The position numbers and the translations under genes are program-made. This document shows positions 1-6,498 of a stretch of DNA of 14,239 bases, piece after piece (position 1 is the first letter of the stretch; each line of letters begins with the position of its first letter). This DNA is from CBDUWP01 sp965370955 (GTDB lineage: Bacteria; Planctomycetota; Phycisphaerae; Sedimentisphaerales; Anaerobacaceae): positions 1 through 14,239 of the forward strand of contig CBDUWP010000041.1 in assembly GCA_965370955.1 (NCBI GenBank). Reading direction: 5' to 3'. The notes beneath the pieces are model-generated. The model was given only the letters and a program-made list of their open reading frames with translations. It searched no databases and was not told the DNA's origin.

Positions 1-453
1 AAACAGGCATGATCTTGTTTCATCATGGATAATTGGGGGAATATGCTTGTTTGTCGGCTTTATTTCACCATAGAGGTGTTTAAGCAATGCCACTGTGTAC
101 ATATGGCGGAGGATGAAATTTTCGACAGGGATATTGTTGGAAGCCAGAATATCCCCCACCTCGTATAGAGATAATACAACCACACCGCTAGAAAGTCGTC
201 GCAGGTAAAAATTATCCTCTAAAGAAAATTCTGTAATAGCAAGAGTTATATCGGAGTTCTCTATTGGGCGGATAAAGCCTAACTCATCATAGGTGTAAAA
301 TTCCCAATCTGATCGCCCGTCAGGAATTTTTTCACAAACATCGCTCATGGAAATTTCAATTATGTCCGATGACCATTGTTCCAATAATCTAAAATCTACC
401 TGATGTCGTAGGTGGCCGAGTTTGACGATTGAAAAGCTGATTGGCATTGGCAT
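1..453 (-). CDS. Unrecognised protein, N-terminal part (C-terminus beyond left edge)
   Basis: An open frame of 151 codons runs without a stop from an ATG at 453 to the left edge, so only the N-terminus is visible. The start is supported by GGAG seven bases upstream; a second in-frame ATG lies two codons later at 447. The protein begins MPMPISFSIVKLGHL, has no signal peptide or membrane segment, and is acidic and mixed alpha/beta in character, suggesting a cytoplasmic protein. Visible landmarks are WEFYTYDELGFIRP near residues 53-66, a long middle helix containing RHMYTVALLKHLY, and HDETRSCLF at the edge. I do not recognise the family and assign no function. It lies downstream of the tRNA-Asn gene on the same strand, with a possible terminator between them, so it probably has its own promoter, which I could not identify. 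Confidence 0.75.
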   Translation of the reverse strand, partial: MPMPISFSIVKLGHLRHQVDFRLLEQWSSDIIEISMSDVCEKIPDGRSDWEFYTYDELGFIRPIENSDITLAITEFSLEDNFYLRRLSSGVVVLSLYEVGDILASNNIPVENFILRHMYTVALLKHLYGEIKPTNKHIPPIIHDETRSCLF

Positions 454-472
454 AAGACTTCTCCACTATGAC

Positions 473-501
473 AAAAAGCTTGCCTGATTTTTCAAACAGG
501 C
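473..501 (-). terminator. Possible terminator downstream of tRNA-Asn
   Basis: On the minus strand GCCTG (501-497) can pair with CAGGC (486-482) across a ten-base loop, followed after AAGC by five T residues (477-473). The stem is short and the T run is offset by four bases, so this is a weak but sensibly placed intrinsic terminator for the tRNA transcript, just before the SD of the next gene. Confidence 0.4.
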
Positions 502-551
502 TTTCTGCCGTTAACTTGAATAGGGCGTTACGCACCTGATTTGATTCTCAA

Positions 552-624
552 CTCCCCGAGTAGGACTCGAACCTACGACCTAGCGGTTAACAGCCGCTCG
601 CTCTACCAATTGAGCTATCGGGGA
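552..624 (-). tRNA. tRNA-Asn (anticodon GTT)
   Basis: The minus strand folds into a complete 73-nt cloverleaf. The acceptor stem is TCCCCGA with TCGGGGA and discriminator G. The D arm is GCTC-AATTGGTA-GAGC. The anticodon stem AGCGG/CCGCT carries loop CTGTTAA with anticodon GTT. The T arm is GTAGG/CCTAC with loop TTCGAGT. The 3' CCA is not encoded (the discriminator is followed by TTG), so it must be added by a nucleotidyltransferase. The gene stands alone, with its own promoter about 40 bases upstream. Confidence 0.97.
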
Positions 625-666
625 ATAAACCTGAGTCCTGCATGACGCTAAACTCAGTAGCTAACC

Positions 667-695
667 ATTATCTGTTTTTTTTTCGCTAATGTCAA
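667..695 (-). promoter_or_regulatory. Sigma-70 type promoter of tRNA-Asn
   Basis: On the minus strand TTGACA (695-690) and GATAAT (672-667) are separated by exactly 17 bases, giving 6/6 and 5/6 matches to the consensus. Predicted transcription starts near 660, about 36 bases before the mature tRNA 5' end, a reasonable precursor leader. The spacer contains a run of nine A residues. Confidence 0.8.
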
Positions 696-726
696 TATCC
701 AGCTTAATAGATATTGAAAATTTTTA

Positions 727-768
727 TAAAAAAATCCCCGATCAATTATTATAAAATCAATCGGAGAT
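727..768 (-). terminator. Rho-independent terminator of PEP-CTERM gene 1
   Basis: On the minus strand ATCTCCGAT (768-760) pairs with ATCGGGGAT (742-734): nine pairs with one G-T and a 17-base loop. The stem runs straight into seven T residues (734-728). It begins 35 bases after the stop codon at 803 and isolates the PEP-CTERM gene from the tRNA promoter downstream. Confidence 0.85.
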
Positions 769-775
769 AATATTA

Positions 776-876
776 TTTTATGTCTTTGAACTTTGACAAC
801 TGTTATTTTTTGCGTCTTCTCAAAAAGCCAACGCTCATTAAGCCAAGCATCGAAATGGTCGCAGGTTCTGGAACCT
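776..876 (-). repeat. Direct repeat, copy A: 3' end of PEP-CTERM gene 1 and its 3' UTR
   Basis: This 101-bp stretch aligns without gaps to 1632-1732 with five mismatches (at 790, 809, 839, 841 and 856), about 95% identity. It covers the PEP-CTERM tail coding region, the stop codon and 27 bp of 3' UTR. The rest of the two genes is far more diverged, so the two 3' ends share a more recent history or stronger constraint. Confidence 0.9.
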
Positions 877-1477
877 GAGCTACAAAATCCTGATAGCAAC
901 CACTTCTTAAATATAACAGATCAGCCATCGGGCCACTGCCATCTAATGAACCGAGCCATTGATTGGCTAAAGTCACGCCGCTTATGCCGCCAATATTAGC
1001 GGCAAGGTATGTGCATCTGAAACCAGTCTTATTGCCGCTGTCCCAACTGGTGACATCGAGAGCCAAATCGCCATAGGTCAATTCCCATACGCAAGCAGAA
1101 AAAACCTCAGCCTTTTTCCGGTTATCTATCGCAATGTCAAAATAACGGCCCCATAACTCTATCATCAATAAATCACCGCATTGCGAAACACTGTAGGTCT
1201 TTGTCTGCTTCTTGGCTGTTTGATCTAATTCAATGCAGCAAGCGTAAAACGGATCGTCCAACAAATCGCCCAAGCCAGAGCTTTGAATCTTGTCGATAGT
1301 CAAAATGCCGCCTCTGCCCTCTTGGCCGTTTGGCCTATCGGTCGACCATGTCTTAATCTTCTGATGCGTGAAAGTGCTTACATAGGCTATGTCGACCTGA
1401 TCCAATGTCGCAAAAGCGTTTGCGGTTGCGATTGACATCAAAAGGCCAACCAAACAATACTTAATTAGATTCTTCAT
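803..1477 (-). CDS. Secreted PEP-CTERM sorting-domain protein (tandem copy 1)
   Basis: This is a 224-aa exported protein. Residues 1-23 form a signal peptide (Lys near the N-terminus, hydrophobic core, ATANAFA cleavage region). The C-terminus is a PEP-CTERM signal: VPEPAT at 202-207, a hydrophobic stretch MLGLMSVGFL, then RRRKK. In this family the tail is recognised by an exosortase in the inner membrane and the protein is delivered to the surface or matrix. The middle carries CIEL (Cys81), ELWGRYF, and FSACVWEL (126-133), a layout resembling the Cys and [TF]Q-x-A-[IV]-W elements of thioester-domain surface proteins, but Ser127 stands where Gln is expected. The ATG at 1477 has GGTGA close upstream. 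It is a paralogue of the gene at 1659-2330 on the same strand. No clear promoter was found, so read-through from the paralogue is possible. The true ligand or role is unknown. Confidence 0.9.
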   Translation of the reverse strand: MKNLIKYCLVGLLMSIATANAFATLDQVDIAYVSTFTHQKIKTWSTDRPNGQEGRGGILTIDKIQSSGLGDLLDDPFYACCIELDQTAKKQTKTYSVSQCGDLLMIELWGRYFDIAIDNRKKAEVFSACVWELTYGDLALDVTSWDSGNKTGFRCTYLAANIGGISGVTLANQWLGSLDGSGPMADLLYLRSGCYQDFVAQVPEPATISMLGLMSVGFLRRRKK

Positions 1478-1555
1478 TTTTCACCAATCCCTAAAAAATT
1501 CTCCAAGTTTTCTATTTCAATTTTGAATCGTTGTGATTTTAATCTTTTCGATTTG

Positions 1556-1597
1556 AAAACATCCCCGATGATGTTCTGTTAAATCTATCGGGGATGT
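1556..1597 (-). terminator. Hairpin terminator of PEP-CTERM gene 2
   Basis: ACATCCCCGAT (1559-1569) and ATCGGGGATGT (1587-1597) form a perfect 11-bp stem with a 17-base loop. On the minus strand only four T residues follow, so termination may be incomplete and allow some read-through into PEP-CTERM gene 1. On the plus strand the stem is followed by CG and five T residues, so it could also act in that direction. Core bases ATCGGGGAT recur in the terminator of gene 1. Confidence 0.7.
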
Positions 1598-1610
1598 CGT
1601 TTTTATCAGT

Positions 1611-1633
1611 AAGCTAATAGATGATATTAGCTT
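1611..1633 (-). repeat. Second perfect inverted repeat in the 3' UTR of PEP-CTERM gene 2
   Basis: AAGCTAATA (1611-1619) and TATTAGCTT (1625-1633) make a perfect 9-bp stem with a five-base loop. It lies between the stop codon of gene 2 and its terminator and is absent from the equivalent place after gene 1. No T run follows on the minus strand, so it is more likely an RNA-stabilising stem than a terminator. Confidence 0.6.
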
Positions 1634-1732
1634 TTATGTCTTTGAGCTTTGACAACTGTTATTTCTTGCGTCTTCTCAAAAAGCCAACGCTCATCAGGCC
1701 AAGCATCGAAACGGTCGCAGGTTCTGGAACCT
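1632..1732 (-). repeat. Direct repeat, copy B: 3' end of PEP-CTERM gene 2 and its 3' UTR
   Basis: This is the partner of 776-876 at a constant offset of 856 bases, with 96 of 101 positions identical. Identity includes the 27 bases 3' of the stop codon (26 of 27), which contain two CTTTGA-like repeats. Confidence 0.9.
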
Positions 1733-2330
1733 CTGTTACAAAGTCCTGATAGCTGTCACTTCTCAAACAGACCAAGTCAGCCATCGGGCCGTCGCCATTT
1801 AATGAACCGAGCCATTGATTAGCTAAGGTCGCGCCGCTAGCGGCAAGGTCTGTGCATTTGAAACCTGTCATAAGCATAGAGTTCCAAGTCGTGACATCCA
1901 AATCGCCCTCATCTTCTATGATTTCCCATATACAGGCTGAGAAAACTTCGGCTTTGGCTGCACTTGTCAAGGCCTCTGTGTAAAATCTGCCCCATAATTC
2001 GCTAAGCAAATTGTTAGTGCAAGCATAGATTTCATAGGTTGCAGGGGCAGTAGTAGATGCGTCAACAGCTATCTCTATACAGCCTAATGAAAGTGGATCG
2101 TTTAATTGATTACCGAATCCAGTACTGGCATCTTTACTGAATGTGCTGATTCCGCCAGTGCTTTCTACACCATAACCACTGCCATAGTGGCCATCTGACC
2201 ATGTGGTCATCTTGCCGTCCGTGAAATTGCTGACGTAAGATATTTCTACAGTTCCTAATGAGGCCGAAGCACTTGAGGCGATCATCAACATCAAAACACA
2301 AATTAAAGCAGAAAATTTCCAAGTCTTCAT
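1659..2330 (-). CDS. Secreted PEP-CTERM sorting-domain protein (tandem copy 2)
   Basis: This is a 223-aa exported protein. I chose the ATG at 2330 because GGGAG sits eight bases upstream and the protein then opens with a proper signal peptide (MKTWKFSALI, hydrophobic core, SSASA cleavage region near residue 24). An in-frame ATG at 2381 would add 17 residues made partly from a 13-bp tandem repeat and has no good ribosome site. The C-terminus is VPEPAT (201-206), a hydrophobic segment and RRRKK, the exosortase sorting tail. Middle landmarks match copy 1: CIEI (Cys84), ELWGRFY, FSACIWEI (130-137), GFKCTDLAAS, ANQWLGSL and YQDFV. Length is almost identical to copy 1, consistent with tandem duplication. 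Conservation of the Cys residues and of the WE motif in both copies suggests they matter for fold or crosslinking. The biological target is unknown. Confidence 0.9.
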   Translation of the reverse strand: MKTWKFSALICVLMLMIASSASASLGTVEISYVSNFTDGKMTTWSDGHYGSGYGVESTGGISTFSKDASTGFGNQLNDPLSLGCIEIAVDASTTAPATYEIYACTNNLLSELWGRFYTEALTSAAKAEVFSACIWEIIEDEGDLDVTTWNSMLMTGFKCTDLAASGATLANQWLGSLNGDGPMADLVCLRSDSYQDFVTEVPEPATVSMLGLMSVGFLRRRKK

Positions 2331-2639
2331 AACATAAACTCCCAAAAACAGGTTAATAAATTTTTCAATCACATTTTTCAATCACAATTTTTTATCAAAA
2401 CAACAAATGTTATTCCGATAACGTTACCCAATTATACATTATGTCGTCCTATATTATGTTAAATTTTACCAACTTCGTGTTAAAATAGGGCAAATGTATA
2501 AACGAATAGCCATATTATAATGATTATAGTGGCAAGTTTGTTTGTTAGGCCTCGTTTTTTTCACCGAGCGACAATAATCGGCTAGATGTGGAGAAAAGGA
2601 TTAATCTTTTTTTTGGCTGATTTTTAAATAAAAACTTAT
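2331..2639. other. AT-rich intergenic region upstream of PEP-CTERM gene 2
   Basis: No convincing gene was seen on either strand. On the minus strand a TATAAT hexamer (2436-2431) could be the -10 of the PEP-CTERM gene 2 promoter, giving a leader of about 95 bases, but no good -35 lies 16-18 bases upstream. The leader contains the 13-bp tandem repeat at 2361-2386. On the plus strand GATTAATC followed by eight T residues near 2600-2615 is too short a stem to call. The remainder is AT-rich and featureless to my reading. Confidence 0.5.
2361..2386. repeat. Perfect 13-bp tandem duplication in the leader of PEP-CTERM gene 2
   Basis: The unit TTTTTCAATCACA occurs twice head to tail (2361-2373 and 2374-2386). 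It lies 31-56 bases upstream of the chosen start of PEP-CTERM gene 2. It creates the alternative upstream ATG at 2381. It could be a simple slippage product or a duplicated regulatory site. Confidence 0.85.
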
Positions 2640-2679
2640 AAAAAAAAGGCTTCTGTTCAGGAAGTCCCGACAAAAGCCT
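2640..2679 (-). terminator. Rho-independent terminator of the EF-G-like gene
   Basis: On the minus strand AGGCTTTTG (2679-2671) pairs with CAGAAGCCT (2655-2647): nine pairs with one T-G. The loop can extend the stem (TCGGG with CCTGA), and eight T residues at the stem end (2647-2640) complete a strong intrinsic terminator. It sits 46 bases after the stop codon at 2725. A smaller 5-bp hairpin (CTACA/TGTAG, 2701-2720) lies between. Confidence 0.9.
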
Positions 2680-2724
2680 CTTTATTTTTCCTTCGTAATA
2701 CTACATCGCTAAGGGTGTAGTAGT

Positions 2725-4755
2725 TTACTCGCTCTTTTGTTCAGTTGTGTAAGCTGCTATTATTTGCTGCTGAACGTTCGGAGGAACCGGCTCATAATGG
2801 CTAAGAGTCATAGAATAGCTGCCTCGACCGCCTGTAACGCTCTTGAGCTGGCTATTATACTTGGTTACCTCAGATAGAGGAACCTGAGCTTTGATGACGA
2901 TGAAATTGCCGGCCAGCATGTCTTGACCCAGCACGCGGCCTCTCTTAGAGGATAAATCGCCGGTGATGTCGCCCATATTGTCAGCTGGAACCGTTACCTC
3001 GATATGAACGATTGGCTCCAAAAGAGCGGGCTTGGCTTTTTTAAGGGCATCGATAAAAGCTCCTTTGCCTGCCGCTCTAAAAGCCACTTCCTTAGAATCG
3101 ACAGGGTGATATTTGCCGTCATAAACGGAAACCTTGATGTCCTGCATTGTGCAGCCGGCTAAAACGCCCGTTTCCATGATTTCATTTATGCCTTTTAAGA
3201 TGGCTGGCTCAAACTGGCCCGGAATTGAACCGCCGAAGATATCCCAGCTATATTGCAGGGACGGATCGGAATCACGCTCGGCTGGCTCGACTCTAAGATA
3301 CACTTCGCCGAACTGGCCTGCTCCGCCTGATTGCTTTTTGTGTCTGTAATGGCCGTCACCTTTACTGGTAATGGTTTCACGGTAAGGAATTTTTGGGTCT
3401 TTGGTTTTCAGTGACAGCTTATAGCGATTGGTCATTTTTTCGATCATGATTCGGAGATGAAGCTCGCCAAGACCGCTGATCACCAGCTCTTTTGTCTGGG
3501 TGGTTCGCGAAACCTTAAAACAGGGATCCTCCTCGCAAAGTTTTTCCAGAGCTGAACCGATTTTTTGCTCGTCGCCTCTGGCTGTGGTTTCGATAGCTAA
3601 TGAGAACATTGGTTCTGGTGTGACGAGTGTTTCAAATTTGCCGCTTGCCTTTCCCTCACTGATGAGGTCGCCGCTTTTGAGTTCATCGACTTTGGCCAAA
3701 ATGATAATGTCACCGGCAACTCCGCAGTCAACATCATTATTTTCGTTGCCCTGTGGTTTTAATATATGGCCGGGACGAACAGGTTTTTTATGGTCGTTGA
3801 TGATCAAGTTTGTATTGGCTTTGATTGTTCCGCTGGCGATCTTGATCATGGCATTTTTCATATTGGATTTTTGATCAAAGCTGATATTGAAAACAAATCC
3901 GCTAAGATCGGCATCTGCGTCTGCCGCGATCTCTGTTGTTGTGTCACCGTCTTTTAAAATTTTAGCTGCCGCTTGGCAGGGAGAGGGAGTGCATTTGACA
4001 ACGATATCCAGCAATTCCTCTATGCCTGTCTCCTTACGAGCATCGGTGAAGACGATCGGGATAATTGTGCCGTCTATCATGGCTTTGACAAATACGGATG
4101 CTATTTTTTCATCAGATATTTCTTCGCCGCCGAGATAACTCTCCATCAGATCATCGTCCGCCTCGATAACACTTTCGATGAACTCTGTATGGGCTGTCGC
4201 TACGTCCATCAAATTGCTGTCGCCTTTGTCATTTATGATGCAGTCGATGACGCTGCTATTGTCTGATGATGGTAAGTTGGCACAGTGACATTGGGCGCCA
4301 AAGGTTTCTGTAATGTTTTTGACCAGTTCAGGCAGATCAATATTGTCGGCATCGATCTTATTGACCACGATGAGTTTTGGCATGTTCGCTTTGCTGGTCA
4401 ACTCAAACATTTTTCGGGTAATTGTCTCAATGCCTGACGAAGCACCTATCACCCGTACCGCCGTCTCTGCCGCTGCAATAGAGCTTATCGCTGGGCCAAT
4501 AAAGTCAGGATAACCCGGAGTATCAATGACGTTGACGAGGGCGCCATTATGCTCAACATTGATGACTGCCGGCTGTATCGTGTGATGATGGGCTCGCTCT
4601 TCGTCGTAATGGTCGCAGATGCTGGTCTTGTCGTCGACACTGCCTAATCTGTTGGTGATTGACGCTTTGTGACAGATGGCTTCAGCTAAAGATGTTTTGC
4701 CGCTTCCGCCGTGCCCTAAAAGCACTATGTTGCGTATATCGCTTGTTTTGGTCAC
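2725..4755 (-). CDS. EF-G-like translational GTPase (divergent EF-G paralogue)
   Basis: This 676-aa protein has the complete EF-G domain order. Domain I has P-loop GHGGSGKT (14-21), a switch I region at DHYDEERAHHHTIQ (48-61), G3 DTPGYPDF (78-85) and G4 NKID (132-135). The usual G5 Ser-Ala is replaced by FTDA (236-239). Domain II is at about 283-370 and domain III at about 380-450 (ISGLGELHLRI). Domain IV starts at HKKQSGGAGQFGEV (472-485), and domain V carries GDITGDLSSKRGRVLGQD. Canonical EF-G has an ERGITI switch I; here three histidines precede Thr59. That fits the EF-G-like group rather than the main translocase. Members of this group may act in translocation, recycling or stress, so the exact step is uncertain. 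The start is GTG at 4755, chosen for GGAGAGAAAG upstream and because it leads straight into the P-loop strand. The gene has its own terminator and appears monocistronic. Confidence 0.88.
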   Translation of the reverse strand: MTKTSDIRNIVLLGHGGSGKTSLAEAICHKASITNRLGSVDDKTSICDHYDEERAHHHTIQPAVINVEHNGALVNVIDTPGYPDFIGPAISSIAAAETAVRVIGASSGIETITRKMFELTSKANMPKLIVVNKIDADNIDLPELVKNITETFGAQCHCANLPSSDNSSVIDCIINDKGDSNLMDVATAHTEFIESVIEADDDLMESYLGGEEISDEKIASVFVKAMIDGTIIPIVFTDARKETGIEELLDIVVKCTPSPCQAAAKILKDGDTTTEIAADADADLSGFVFNISFDQKSNMKNAMIKIASGTIKANTNLIINDHKKPVRPGHILKPQGNENNDVDCGVAGDIIILAKVDELKSGDLISEGKASGKFETLVTPEPMFSLAIETTARGDEQKIGSALEKLCEEDPCFKVSRTTQTKELVISGLGELHLRIMIEKMTNRYKLSLKTKDPKIPYRETITSKGDGHYRHKKQSGGAGQFGEVYLRVEPAERDSDPSLQYSWDIFGGSIPGQFEPAILKGINEIMETGVLAGCTMQDIKVSVYDGKYHPVDSKEVAFRAAGKGAFIDALKKAKPALLEPIVHIEVTVPADNMGDITGDLSSKRGRVLGQDMLAGNFIVIKAQVPLSEVTKYNSQLKSVTGGRGSYSMTLSHYEPVPPNVQQQIIAAYTTEQKSE

Positions 4756-5248
4756 TTTTCTTTCTCTCCAAAAAGTCTAGCTCCATTTAATGTGCCGCTG
4801 AACAGCCAATGGTACACTAATTATAGGAGTTAGGCCAAGATTTTTTTGGCATGTTTAATTTTTTTTCAATCGCGTTATATGCGCGGCACTTGGCCTCTAT
4901 ATGGATAGATGATTTGCTTTTTATTTTTTTTTAGCGGTATCTGAAATGTTAATTCGATATCGTTTATATTGGGCATCAAATGAAAAAAAACAAAATAATC
5001 AATAAAAAAGATAGTACCGATCTTGTAACTAAAAATGCGATTTTATTGGACATATATCATCTGTGTTTTTTTGGTCAGTCAGTTATCGCTATATCTTGCA
5101 GTTTGAGCGCAAAACGTACGGCATATTGTAGGTGTTGTTATAGGGCGTTGGTGACATGTTTTTTTTTACTGTTAAAGAAATTTTAGGTTGGCGGTCGATA
5201 GCTTGATATAGCGAGCGAATAGTTTGTATATTTAGGAATCCAAAAGCC
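4756..5248. other. Intergenic region between divergent EF-G-like gene and the 49-aa gene
   Basis: This stretch of 493 bases is AT-rich with several T or A tracts. A TATAAT on the minus strand (4825-4820) is a possible -10 for the EF-G-like gene, giving a leader of about 58 bases, but I see no matching -35. CGCG repeats flank TTATATG near 4871-4885. On the plus strand no promoter for the small gene is convincing: TTGATA and TATATT near 5203-5232 are well spaced, but the start of transcription would then fall after the ribosome site. Short frames in this region have no ribosome site and low-complexity products, and I do not call them. Confidence 0.5.
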
Positions 5249-5398
5249 ATGACAAAAAGAGAGCTGATCGAATGTATTTGTGAGATAAATGTTTCTGCTA
5301 AACCTGATTTTCTGGCCACTTTTTCAGAGGATCAACTTCGCTGTTATCTCGATCATCTGATGGAGCTCGATTTAGAAGCTTTGGCTGTTTGCAGCTAA
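5249..5398 (+). CDS. Conserved-looking 49-aa small protein
   Basis: An ATG at 5249 opens a 49-codon frame ending in TAA at 5396-5398. AGGA lies 11 bases upstream, usable though slightly far. The product begins MTKRELIECICEINVSAKPD and continues FLATFSEDQLRCYLDHLMELD. It is acidic and predicted to form two or three short helices, with no signal peptide or membrane segment. The pattern ELI-x-x-I-x-x-IN-x-SA-x-P-x-FL, then FS-x-x-x-L-x-x-YL-x-HL, matches a type of small uncharacterised protein that I recall from planctomycetes, but I cannot confirm this here. It stands alone on the plus strand and converges on the cvpA-like gene with a single base between the stop codons. Three Cys residues (9, 11 and 31) are notable in so short a protein. 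Function is unknown. Confidence 0.65.
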   Translation: MTKRELIECICEINVSAKPDFLATFSEDQLRCYLDHLMELDLEALAVCS

Positions 5399-5399
5399 C

Positions 5400-6455
5400 T
5401 CAGTTTTCATTGATTTGACTGTTTTTATTCTCTAGCTGTACTCTGGCAATCTCGTTTTGTTTCACTTGTACAAAAATTGGCTCACTGTCTGTTTGAATCG
5501 CAAAAACAAGATCAACCCACAATATGTCACCGTCTGATTTTTTAGGCAATTCCAATCTGGCCGTAAGTGATACAGGTTTTGCTTTTCCACTGGAAGTGAG
5601 TTCGGCAATCGGATAGTAGCTGTATGTTTGGGCTTGGAACTCATTGTCGTCCGAATCGGGATATTTACAAATTAACCGTATTTGTGAGAAATTAAGCGGG
5701 ACACTGTGTCTCCTGTCTCTTTTTGCAATTCCGGCTGTTACAGCTACTAAATTATGTCCGGCAGATACCTTAACACTTTTTCCGTCAGGATAGATGAGCT
5801 TGTCTAGGATTTTATAGCCGTTTTCTTCCGGTGTTTTTAACGTATTTTTGCCGGTGTAAGCCTTAACTTTTTGGATTTTTAATCTGTTGATGTATGATTG
5901 ATCTATAAAGTTTGGGTGCAAGGTTGCAAAGCTCTTTTCGCCACCCAAACTGCCGCCGCTGACCATTTTGAAAAGACCGGTGACAAACATGTCACTGCCT
6001 ACTGCTAGAGCGTCTGGGCTATCGGGAGTCAAATTTTTCTCATCAAATCTGGCGTAGGGTAAACTCATTTTCAATGGAGCGATAGCTAAGCTCGCCAAAA
6101 TAAATCCTGAAATCAAAAAGCCCAACACCACGCCAAAAACTATTCGGCCTATTTGTTCAATGCGAGCATTAAATTCTACAGTTTCATTGATGCTGACGTT
6201 TATGATGGCTTTGAAAATGATAAACGGAACCGCAAACAATATGAGAAAAAATAATGCTGGACGCCATGCCAATAAAGATGATTCAGGCTCAGAAAATCTA
6301 GCTGTTAATTGCTCAAAAAATGAAAAGGCAATAATCCCTGCAATAACGCAGGCAAAAATTGTTGCCAAAGTGGTAATGAGGCTTTCTTTTTTCACGGCAT
6401 ATAATGCGGCTATCCCCGCTAAAACGATTACCGCTATACTGACAATAGTATTCAT
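5400..6455 (-). CDS. CvpA-family membrane protein with large C-terminal domain
   Basis: The 351-aa product has four hydrophobic segments in its first 130 residues (about 3-20, 27-46, 67-87 and 106-127), in the arrangement of CvpA/colicin V production family proteins, including the glycine-rich last helix IVFGVVLGFLISGF. About 220 further residues follow. They are mostly soluble and beta-rich (for example KSVKVSAGHNLVAVTAGIAK), which is much longer than classic CvpA (about 160 aa) and most likely lies outside the cytoplasmic membrane. The start ATG at 6455 has AGGA seven bases upstream. The gene is last in the pilT - gspE/pilB-like - cvpA-like operon, 43 bases after its neighbour, so a role in envelope assembly or in a pilus- or secretion-related complex is plausible but unproven. 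The family call rests on topology and a few motif residues and is moderate. The C-terminal domain is not recognised. Confidence 0.65.
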   Translation of the reverse strand: MNTIVSIAVIVLAGIAALYAVKKESLITTLATIFACVIAGIIAFSFFEQLTARFSEPESSLLAWRPALFFLILFAVPFIIFKAIINVSINETVEFNARIEQIGRIVFGVVLGFLISGFILASLAIAPLKMSLPYARFDEKNLTPDSPDALAVGSDMFVTGLFKMVSGGSLGGEKSFATLHPNFIDQSYINRLKIQKVKAYTGKNTLKTPEENGYKILDKLIYPDGKSVKVSAGHNLVAVTAGIAKRDRRHSVPLNFSQIRLICKYPDSDDNEFQAQTYSYYPIAELTSSGKAKPVSLTARLELPKKSDGDILWVDLVFAIQTDSEPIFVQVKQNEIARVQLENKNSQINEN

Positions 6456-6498
6456 TCTTTAATCCTGTTACTGTCGAGCTATTTTAATTTTAATTTTG

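Noticed and set aside
654..899. An 81-codon minus-strand frame
   Set aside because: It runs through the end of the PEP-CTERM gene in another frame, its terminator and the tRNA promoter.
2331..2381. Upstream extension of PEP-CTERM gene 2 to the ATG at 2381
   Set aside because: The ATG at 2330 has GGGAG at proper spacing and starts a normal signal peptide. The extension is encoded partly by a 13-bp tandem repeat and would bury the signal peptide.
4980..5186. A 68-codon plus-strand frame in the EF-G upstream region
   Set aside because: No ribosome site before the ATG, Lys/Asn-rich start and Cys/Leu/Phe-rich end typical of translated AT-rich noncoding DNA, and no recognisable pattern.
5089..5319. 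A 76-codon minus-strand frame
   Set aside because: It overlaps the better supported 49-aa plus-strand gene and its ribosome site, and the product has no family-like pattern.
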